Part shown: positions 1-4,329 of the stretch, one piece after another
How the letters are laid out: each line of letters starts with the position of its first letter
How positions within the stretch are numbered: the stretch's first letter is position 1
Assembly: GCA_015062205.1 (NCBI GenBank)
Contig: SUVB01000048.1
Span: forward strand, 1 to 35,555
Origin: Desulfovibrio desulfuricans
Lineage (GTDB): Bacteria > Desulfobacterota > Desulfovibrionia > Desulfovibrionales > Desulfovibrionaceae
DNA: 35,555 nt
Reading direction: 5' to 3'
Made by a program: the position numbers and the translations under genes
The notes under the pieces: model-generated
Told to the model about the DNA's origin: nothing
Seen by the model: the letters and a program-made list of their open reading frames with translations, nothing else
Database searches by the model: none

Positions 1-168
1 AAGCTGTATCACTCTCTGGAAGAGTTGCAATCCGATCTGGACGCCTGGCTGAACGAATACAACACGGAGCGGACGCACCAGGGCAAGATGTGCTGCGGCC
101 GGACGCCCATGCAAACCTTGCTTGACGGCAAGGCCCTCTGGATGGAGAAAGTCGGGCAGTTCAACTAA
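1..168 (+). CDS. IS481-family transposase, C-terminal fragment
   Basis: This frame is open from the first base and ends at TAA 166-168, giving 55 residues. It contains NEYNTERTHQGKMCCGRTPM, the conserved end of the DDE integrase core (rve_3 region) in IS481 transposases, followed by a short tail. The N-terminal helix-turn-helix and the catalytic acidic residues lie before the window, so whether the full gene is intact cannot be judged. The stop lies 57 bases before the outer end of the element, as expected for a single-gene insertion sequence. Confidence 0.8.
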   Translation, partial: KLYHSLEELQSDLDAWLNEYNTERTHQGKMCCGRTPMQTLLDGKALWMEKVGQFN

Positions 169-225
169 TCGGACAACGGCACCTCAAAACGGAGCCGACT
201 GTCAGATCAAGTCTGAACCAGTACA
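1..225 (+). mobile_element. IS481-type insertion sequence, 3' end only
   Basis: The window opens inside an insertion sequence. It contains the last 55 codons of a transposase (1-168) and then a terminal inverted repeat at about 199-225. Read on the minus strand from 225, the end starts TGTACTGGTTCAGACTTGAT, the usual form of IS481-family ends. Host sequence resumes at 226, inside a toxin gene on the minus strand. The left end and any target duplication lie outside the window. Confidence 0.8.
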
Positions 226-532
226 CGTCAGCCAATTCCTTTTTCGCCTGGCGTAGTGCCATGACGACGTCACGGCCTATGGTCTCGGGGCTCGTGTCGT
301 CGGCGCGGATTTGCGCCACGCTTGGCTTTCTGCCCTGGGTGATCGCCAGCAAGGCCGTGAAGTCAAGGTCCTGCGTCAGGATGACGCAATCGTTCGCGCG
401 GGCGTACGCCATGATTTCCGAATCCGGCGCGTCGGCGGACCCCACGCTTGACCAGTGAACCGCCTGAATTCCGGCCTCGGCGAGAAATCGCGCCCATCGC
501 GGGGCGATGTTCATGTCCAGGAGAAGCTTCAT
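161..532 (-). pseudogene. DUF5615 (PIN-like) toxin truncated by the insertion sequence
   Basis: The frame starts at ATG 532, which overlaps the antitoxin stop as ATGA. It encodes about 102 native residues of a DUF5615 PIN-like protein: MKLLLDMNIAPRWARFLAEAG, then SADAPDSEIMAYARA and VILTQDLDFTALL. These supply the acidic residues (D6, the D in PDSE, TQDLDF) that form the presumed nuclease site. At base 226 the frame runs into the IS end and picks up 21 foreign codons, ending CRCPIS. The C-terminal strand of the family is therefore replaced. It may still fold, but I treat it as a broken toxin. The upstream gene is its DUF433 partner. Confidence 0.75.
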
Positions 533-759
533 GCCTCGGCCAGTGTCGTTTCCCGCTCTTCGGAACGCCATGCGGCGTAGCGCAGCGCATGCGCGACGTC
601 CTCCCGTTCCAGATAGGGATAGTCGGCGAGAAGTTCGTCGATGCTCCGCCCCGCAGCGATCTGCCCGACTATCATGCCGACAGTGACCCTCATGCCCCTG
701 ATGCACGGCTTGCCGCCCATGACGTTCGGGGTCTGCGTGATGCGCTCCAATCCTTCCAT
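529..759 (-). CDS. DUF433 antitoxin
   Basis: This is a 76-residue DUF433 protein, the usual antitoxin partner of DUF5615 PIN-like toxins. Conserved family features are MGGKPCIRGMRVTV near residues 14-27, then AGRSIDELLADYPYL and DVAHALRYAAW, which form a small winged-helix type DNA-binding fold. ATG 759 is chosen because GGAGG lies 5 bases upstream and the family begins near the ITQTP segment; a longer frame reaches 858 but has no good ribosome binding site. The stop overlaps the toxin start by four bases, so translation is coupled. Because the toxin is cut, this may now act as an orphan antitoxin or autorepressor. Confidence 0.85.
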   Translation of the reverse strand: MEGLERITQTPNVMGGKPCIRGMRVTVGMIVGQIAAGRSIDELLADYPYLEREDVAHALRYAAWRSEERETTLAEA

Positions 760-905
760 GTCGCCTCCATGTTTCTTCACTTCAGGCAAGGATAGGCCGA
801 AACGGCCGTCGGGGCAAGACGGCACTTGCCGCTTGATGGCGTCTACTTTTGACAGCACACCTCAGGACTGACTCTGTAGGGTTAGCCGGCGACGGCGACG
901 TGATG

Positions 906-934
906 GAAATAAAAGACCCCCGGTTTCCCAGGGG
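906..934 (-). terminator. Rho-independent terminator after the small membrane genes
   Basis: On the minus strand CCCCTGG, a GAAA loop and CCGGGGG form a 7-bp hairpin followed by a T-rich run (TCTTTTATTT). It sits 26 bases past the stop of the 27-residue gene and closes that transcript. Confidence 0.75.
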
Positions 935-959
935 CCTTGAAAGGTGGTGGCTGATGGCG

Positions 960-1043
960 TCAGCCGCGCTTCTTGGCATAGAAGAAGGTAAAGATGCCAA
1001 TCAAAGCTACCGCAACAATCGTTGCAATCATCGGCGCTTCCAT
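960..1043 (-). CDS. 27-residue single-span membrane protein
   Basis: This short frame has a clear ribosome binding site (GGGAG, 7 bases before the ATG). The product starts MEAPMIATIVAV, continues as one hydrophobic segment of about 19 residues, and ends FFYAKKRG, so a single transmembrane helix with a positive, probably cytoplasmic, tail is likely. The start lies 2 bases after the stop of the upstream 54-residue membrane gene, and a strong terminator follows. Function is unknown. Its size and pairing would fit a phage holin-type or phage membrane component, but that is inference. Confidence 0.6.
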   Translation of the reverse strand: MEAPMIATIVAVALIGIFTFFYAKKRG

Positions 1044-1045
1044 AG

Positions 1046-1210
1046 TCAATCTCCCTTTTCAAAAGGCAGCAGGGCAAAAGCGGCTATCAAAGCCACCAAG
1101 CCGAGAATGAAGCTCCCCCAATCCGGGGTAAGCCCCATAGTGCCCCAGGCGGCGATAGCCAAACCCTGAAATGTGAACCGCCAGAACTTGACGACTTGCT
1201 TCCTGTCCAT
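1046..1210 (-). CDS. 54-residue membrane protein with two predicted spans
   Basis: From ATG 1210 (MDRKQVVKFWRFTFQGLAIA) the product has a basic N-terminus and two hydrophobic stretches at about residues 12-27 and 31-48, ending LLPFEKGD. The longer frame to 1264 would add 18 basic residues without hydrophobic character. The GGTAGGG before the ATG is a modest ribosome binding site. Its stop is 2 bases from the next gene's start, so the two are probably made together. I do not recognise a family. The pair lies next to phage remnants, so a holin or accessory membrane role is possible but unproven. Confidence 0.5.
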   Translation of the reverse strand: MDRKQVVKFWRFTFQGLAIAAWGTMGLTPDWGSFILGLVALIAAFALLPFEKGD

Positions 1211-1348
1211 GCCAAACCCTACCAGCTTGCTTGCGAGTTGTCGAACTCTTTTGCCGGTTCTCACCCGGTGGGTTGCCCCCCCAGCGGCCCGGAGCCTTCA
1301 ACTCCTTTGTCCCGTCCGCCGTCCCTACGCGGCCTTGTCACCCCATAG

Positions 1349-1377
1349 AAAAAGGCGGGCTGCACACCCGCCTTTTT
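1349..1377 (-). terminator. Terminator after the MucR-type gene
   Basis: AAAAAGGCGGG, a 7-base loop and CCCGCCTTTTT form an 11-bp symmetrical hairpin. It works in either direction by sequence; on the minus strand it lies 18 bases past the regulator's stop. Confidence 0.85.
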
Positions 1378-1394
1378 CAGTTATCCCGCAGCCG

Positions 1395-1805
1395 TCAGGC
1401 TTTCTTGTATTCAGGCTTACGGCGTTTTTCCCAGAGTTGCATTTCCGCCATCTTCTTGCGGCGCTCACGCTGAAGCGCCTTGCAGACAAGGGCCGTGCCC
1501 TTCTTCAGGCCGTACTTGTCGCGGTATTCATCGGAAGTCAGGCCATGCTGCGCAAGATGCCGCTTGGTGAGAATCTTGAAGCTCTTGCCGCACTCAAGGC
1601 AGGTAACGGACTTTTCCTTGATGGATTTTTTGGCGTCCTCCATTGATACGCCGGATTCACACGACGCGCATTCGCCGCCTTCGGCAATGGCGCGCAGACT
1701 CGTGGCGACCTTGGCGACAAATGCCGCAATCTCGTCTTCCGACATGACGCGTACGCCGGCCTGTGCGCGGGCAAGCTCTACAGCTTCCTTCAGGTAATCA
1801 TCCAT
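1395..1805 (-). CDS. MucR/Ros-type zinc-finger transcriptional regulator
   Basis: The product has 136 residues. The core TCLECGKSFKILTKRHLAQH (C69, C72, H83, H87) is the Ros/MucR zinc finger, followed by GLTSDEYRDKYGL, the family signature. This group binds AT-rich DNA and controls surface and mobile-element genes in proteobacteria. There is one extra residue in the finger loop compared with Ros. A second CxxC (C46, C49) precedes the finger and could be an additional metal site. ATG 1805 is chosen because GAGGAGG lies 8 bases upstream; the frame could extend to 1850 through the inverted repeat. The gene ends at a strong terminator. Neighbours are phage-like, so it may be a phage or island regulator. 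Confidence 0.85.
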   Translation of the reverse strand: MDDYLKEAVELARAQAGVRVMSEDEIAAFVAKVATSLRAIAEGGECASCESGVSMEDAKKSIKEKSVTCLECGKSFKILTKRHLAQHGLTSDEYRDKYGLKKGTALVCKALQRERRKKMAEMQLWEKRRKPEYKKA

Positions 1806-1820
1806 TGGTATTGCCTCCTC

Positions 1821-1853
1821 AACATGTTTCGTGTGCTGTACACGAAACATGTT
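1821..1853. promoter_or_regulatory. Perfect 14-bp inverted repeat in the regulator's leader
   Basis: AACATGTTTCGTGT (1821-1834) and its exact complement ACACGAAACATGTT (1840-1853) are separated by 5 bases. On the minus strand the repeat ends directly against the GAGGAGG ribosome binding site of the MucR-type gene. It could be a DNA operator for autoregulation or an RNA hairpin that controls ribosome access. Confidence 0.7.
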
Positions 1854-1863
1854 GCGTACGCAA
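1852..1863. promoter_or_regulatory. 12-bp palindrome TTGCGTACGCAA
   Basis: A perfect self-complementary 12-mer overlaps the edge of the 14-bp inverted repeat by two bases. It lies in the same leader and looks like a second protein-binding site. Confidence 0.45.
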
Positions 1864-1875
1864 GGGCAATACGCC

Positions 1876-1909
1876 TCTGTTAGACAGAGTTCCTCGGCTA
1901 TCTAACAGA
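1876..1909. promoter_or_regulatory. 9-bp inverted repeat TCTGTTAGA / TCTAACAGA
   Basis: Two exact inverted 9-mers (1876-1884 and 1901-1909) are 16 bases apart between the regulator and the divergent tail-collar remnant. The outer arm overlaps the predicted -10 box of the regulator. The arrangement suits a repressor operator. Confidence 0.45.
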
Positions 1910-1934
1910 TACTCCTCGCTTTTTCTCCGCTCAC
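1906..1934 (-). promoter_or_regulatory. Possible promoter of the MucR-type gene
   Basis: On the minus strand GTGAGC, a 17-base spacer and TATCTG resemble a weak sigma70 promoter. The predicted start near 1899 would give a leader of about 95 bases containing all the inverted repeats. Confidence 0.3.
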
Positions 1935-1983
1935 GTTGTTTTTTTCATGGATTTGTATATGTGGCATGTAATCAGGAGAAAAT

Positions 1984-2250
1984 ATGAAGAAATTACACCC
2001 TCTTTCCCTTTCCGGTTCTGTCGCCTGTGTTCCTGCCTTTTTGGATCTGGCCGACGCCCGCAACGTCTCCCATGTGTCCGACAGTGAAATGAAGGACAAG
2101 TACGACGGTGAAGACTTGGGAACATTCCAGACGAATTTCATCGCCGCGAAATCAAACGGGGGCCCCGTGGGGACGGTGATTTCCTGGCCGATTGCCTCCA
2201 TGCCGGAAGACGCCGAAAACTGGCTGGAATGCGACGGACGGGCCGTTTTT
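1984..2250 (+). pseudogene. Phage tail-collar domain protein, 3' end lost
   Basis: ATG 1984 follows a good AGGAG box. About 89 residues read as a phage tail fibre or collar protein: a leader MKKLHPLSLSGSVACVPAFL, then GPVGTVISWPIASMPEDAEN and WLECDGRAV, the start of the Phage_collar domain (PF07484 type). Just after DGRAV, at about 2250, the frame enters sequence belonging to the end of a GNAT gene on the other strand and gains 18 unrelated residues before stopping at 2307. The rest of the collar fold and the fibre are missing, so this is a remnant. Confidence 0.65.
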
Positions 2251-2251
2251 G

Positions 2252-2755
2252 CTATAATCCTTCTGGCATACTTGCACGCACAGCGGACAAGGGCAGCATC
2301 AGCGTGAATTCATTGAAAGGCGAGTGCATAAAGCCGCAGCCTGTGTAGAAGCGTCTGGCTCGGTCATTCAGGGCATGAACCAGAATGCACCGTATTCCAG
2401 CAAGGTGAGCAGCCTGTTCAGTGCGTAGAATGGCGTCTCGCAGTAAGGCGCGACCAATCCCCTGTTTCTGAAGAGAGATATCTACGACAAGGCGGGCCAG
2501 CAGCATGACGGGAATGGGATCAGGCATATTGCGGCGAATCCTGCCCGGCGCGAGCGCATGACTGACGCTCCCCACAGCCAGAGAATAATAACCGACCACA
2601 TCATTGCCATGTGCAATCACATATGTGCGACTGGCTCCACTGCCCTCGTTCTTGCGGGCACGGGTCTTGAGCCAAGCATCAAGAATTGCCTCGCCGCAAC
2701 GGAAGTGCTCACAATTATGATCTTCTTCCAGATGACAAGGGACAGAAATGGGCAT
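2252..2755 (-). CDS. GNAT-family toxin (TacT/AtaT-like)
   Basis: This is a 167-residue GCN5-type acetyltransferase of the class that blocks translation by acetylating the amino acid on charged tRNA. Visible features are the N-terminal LDAWLKTRARKNE segment typical of these toxins, the acetyl-CoA loop QKQGIGRALLRDA, and the catalytic tyrosine in RRFYTGCGF near the C-terminus. ATG 2755 follows the antitoxin stop by one base. The family and gene order (ribbon-helix-helix antitoxin, then toxin) match TacAT, KacAT and AtaRT. Substrate tRNA cannot be told from sequence. The last codons abut the broken phage gene on the opposite strand. Confidence 0.88.
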   Translation of the reverse strand: MPISVPCHLEEDHNCEHFRCGEAILDAWLKTRARKNEGSGASRTYVIAHGNDVVGYYSLAVGSVSHALAPGRIRRNMPDPIPVMLLARLVVDISLQKQGIGRALLRDAILRTEQAAHLAGIRCILVHALNDRARRFYTGCGFMHSPFNEFTLMLPLSAVRASMPEGL

Positions 2756-2756
2756 G

Positions 2757-3026
2757 TTACTTGTCCCAAGGCGCCGGCGTGTTCAGCAAACGAACCAAAG
2801 CGGGATTGGAGCGTACAGGCGCATCCAGCACCGCCGTAAAGGCATCCCATTGTTCCGTGGAAAGCTGAAAATGCGTATTTTCAGCCAGCACATCCTCGGC
2901 ATGTCGGACGGCCAAATCCAGAATGAAGGCCGTGCGTGACTTGCCCTCCAACTGGGCTGCACTGTCGATAATCGCTTTCTGTGCGGCCGGTATGCGCACA
3001 TTGATAACCTCTGTGGCTGCGTTCAT
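2757..3026 (-). CDS. DUF1778 ribbon-helix-helix antitoxin
   Basis: The product has 89 residues and begins MNAATEVINVRIPAAQKAII, the DNA-binding strand and first helix of the DUF1778 (TacA-like) ribbon-helix-helix family, followed by SRTAFILDLAVRHAED. The C-terminal part (STEQWDAFTAVLDAP and NPALVRLLNTPAPW) is the region that wraps the GNAT toxin. AGGAGG lies 9 bases before ATG 3026, which decides the start against a longer frame to 3155. It precedes the toxin by one base. Antitoxins of this type repress their own operon. Confidence 0.88.
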   Translation of the reverse strand: MNAATEVINVRIPAAQKAIIDSAAQLEGKSRTAFILDLAVRHAEDVLAENTHFQLSTEQWDAFTAVLDAPVRSNPALVRLLNTPAPWDK

Positions 3027-3081
3027 AGTGATACCCTCCTTGAGTTCAAGAGACAGCAAAACCTTCTTCTTGTCAATACAA

Positions 3082-3111
3082 AGTATACACAAAATCCGTT
3101 GCTGAAAACAA
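3082..3111 (-). promoter_or_regulatory. Probable promoter of the DUF1778/GNAT operon
   Basis: On the minus strand TTGTTT, an 18-base spacer and TATACT form a sigma70-like promoter. The -10 box sits in GTATAC, a small palindrome that could be part of the antitoxin's operator. Confidence 0.45.
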
Positions 3112-3495
3112 AGACGATCTTCGGCTAGTGTTAGCCTTCCTTGACTTAAAATCATGTAATTTCAGCATGTTAGGATAGCAATACATACATGCCATACATA
3201 CGGCGTATGGTATGTATGATTCATTGCGGCCCAAGCCAACGCGGCACGCGGGGGTTCAGATATATTGGCGTAAGCCCTACCTGGGCTTTTTGCCTTTCTT
3301 CTGGGCCACGCGGCCCCGTTTCGCGCGATGCGCGGGGAATTCGACATGGCGTCTCCGCGCTCTGTTTTCCATGCCGCCGAGTGTCACTTTCGGCACGATT
3401 TACAGGCGGCAGGCGTATCCAAAACTATGTTTCGTTTTGGACCAAAAGTATTTTTCGCCTTACAGCGAGTGGAGCGAAATTGGAGCGAGAACACG

Positions 3496-3527
3496 AAAAA
3501 GGGGTTAACCCTTTGGGCTAACCCCTT
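3496..3527 (-). terminator. Terminator of tRNA-Asn
   Basis: On the minus strand AAGGGGTTA and TAACCCCTT arms are followed by TTTTTC. It starts 9 bases past the encoded CCA of the tRNA. Confidence 0.85.
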
Positions 3528-3535
3528 GATTTCTT

Positions 3536-3611
3536 TGGCTCCCCGAGACGGACTTGAACCGCCAACCTAGTGATTAACAGTCACCCGCTCTGCCGATTGA
3601 GCTATCGGGGA
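3536..3611 (-). tRNA. tRNA-Asn (anticodon GTT), CCA encoded
   Basis: The 76 bases include the encoded CCA. The acceptor stem is TCCCCGA/TCGGGGA with discriminator G; the D arm begins TAGCTCAATCGGCAGAGC; the anticodon loop CTGTTAA carries GTT; the T arm reads GGCGGTTCAAGTCCGTC. Asn tRNA with GUU at 34-36 is one of the four tRNAs that carry queuosine, and queH lies directly upstream. Confidence 0.97.
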
Positions 3612-3628
3612 ATGCAACAGCAAGGATG

Positions 3629-3657
3629 TATTTACGGAAAGTCTGTGGCAACGTCAA
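3629..3657 (-). promoter_or_regulatory. Promoter of tRNA-Asn
   Basis: On the minus strand TTGACG, a 17-base spacer and TAAATA lie just before the tRNA, so the tRNA has its own start even though queH is 80 bases upstream on the same strand. Confidence 0.7.
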
Positions 3658-3690
3658 GTGAAAAGTGAGGAAATATTTTCGTCATTCAGC

Positions 3691-4329
3691 TTACGGCAGG
3701 CCGCCCGCAATGCAGCGGGCAAGTTTTTTGCGGTAGCGCTCGGCTTCGCTGTAGATGCAGCCGCAATACGGCTGCCGGTACAGTTCCATGGCCTTGGAAC
3801 GGTCGATGCCTTCCTGCCAGTCTTCACGGAAGTCGCGGTACACGAAACCCGGCGCATCGTTGTGTGCGGCCAGCCGTTCTCCGGCGGCCCGGATGACGTC
3901 ATGCGGCTGATATCTGGAGTAGAGCAGGCTGCTGCTGACCCAGGCAAAGCCCTCCCGTGCGGCAAAGGCAAAGGCCGCTTCCATGCGGGAAATGCAGCAG
4001 TAGGCGCAACGTTCAGGGGGGGTGTCGCGTCCGGCCACGGCGCGCAGCCAGGCCGTGACGTCCCATGTCTCGTCGGCGTAGAGAATGGGCACGCCCAGTT
4101 TCTCCGCACACTGCCCGGCGGCTTCGCGGCGGCGCAGGTATTCGGCAAGCGGATGGATGTTGGGGTTCATGTACCAGGCGGTGACGGCATAGCCCTCGGC
4201 CAGCAGACGCGTAATGGGCATGACGGCGCAGGGGCCGCAGCAGACGTGCAGCAGCAGGCTGTCGGCGGCGTTTTCGCCGGTGACGGCCTGCTGCGGCGCC
4301 GTGCCGTCTTCTGCCGCGCCGGGCGTCAT
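3691..4329 (-). CDS. queH: Epoxyqueuosine reductase QueH
   Basis: QueH performs the last step of queuosine synthesis, reducing epoxyqueuosine to queuosine in tRNA. The 212-residue product carries the DUF208 signatures: LLLHVCCGPCAV near residue 30 (C30, C31, C34), RCAYCCISRMEAAF in the middle, then SSSLLYSRYQPHD and YRQPYCGCIYSEAERY. The paired cysteines bind iron-sulfur and metal in this family, which replaces the cobalamin enzyme QueG. ATG 4329 is chosen because it overlaps the RNase stop as ATGA; the 20 or so residues before the first motif are not conserved. It is cotranscribed with the RNase E/G gene and followed by tRNA-Asn. Confidence 0.92.
   Translation of the reverse strand: MTPGAAEDGTAPQQAVTGENAADSLLLHVCCGPCAVMPITRLLAEGYAVTAWYMNPNIHPLAEYLRRREAAGQCAEKLGVPILYADETWDVTAWLRAVAGRDTPPERCAYCCISRMEAAFAFAAREGFAWVSSSLLYSRYQPHDVIRAAGERLAAHNDAPGFVYRDFREDWQEGIDRSKAMELYRQPYCGCIYSEAERYRKKLARCIAGGLP

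Larger units (their letters stand above)
3027..3535. other. Gene-poor stretch between toxin-antitoxin module and tRNA-Asn
   Basis: No convincing gene was seen here. It holds the toxin-antitoxin promoter, an inverted repeat CCATAC/GTATGG at 3192-3210 inside a longer run of ATACAT repeats, two overlapping inverted repeats at 3419-3447 (CCAAAAC/GTTTTGG and TTTTGG/CCAAAA), a doubled TGGAGCGA near 3470-3488, and the tRNA-Asn terminator. Clustered short repeats beside a tRNA are what an old integration site would leave. Confidence 0.4.

Noticed and set aside
1821..1853. The 14-bp inverted repeat as a parS site for ParB
   Set aside because: The TGTTTCGTG half-sites look similar, but parS arms are directly joined; here five bases and extra pairs separate them, and no par genes are nearby.
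3162..3347. A 61-residue minus-strand frame with a GGAG box before its ATG
   Set aside because: The translation looks like random GC-rich sequence and runs through the inverted repeats; no domain or neighbour supports it.
3277..3396. A 39-codon very basic frame on the minus strand ending AQKKGKKPR
   Set aside because: It has only a GTG start with no ribosome binding site, lies in a repeat-rich non-coding stretch and has no recognisable family.
3328..3570. An 80-residue frame ending APRDGLEPPT
   Set aside because: Its end is read from tRNA-Asn on the opposite strand, a well-known false-gene pattern.
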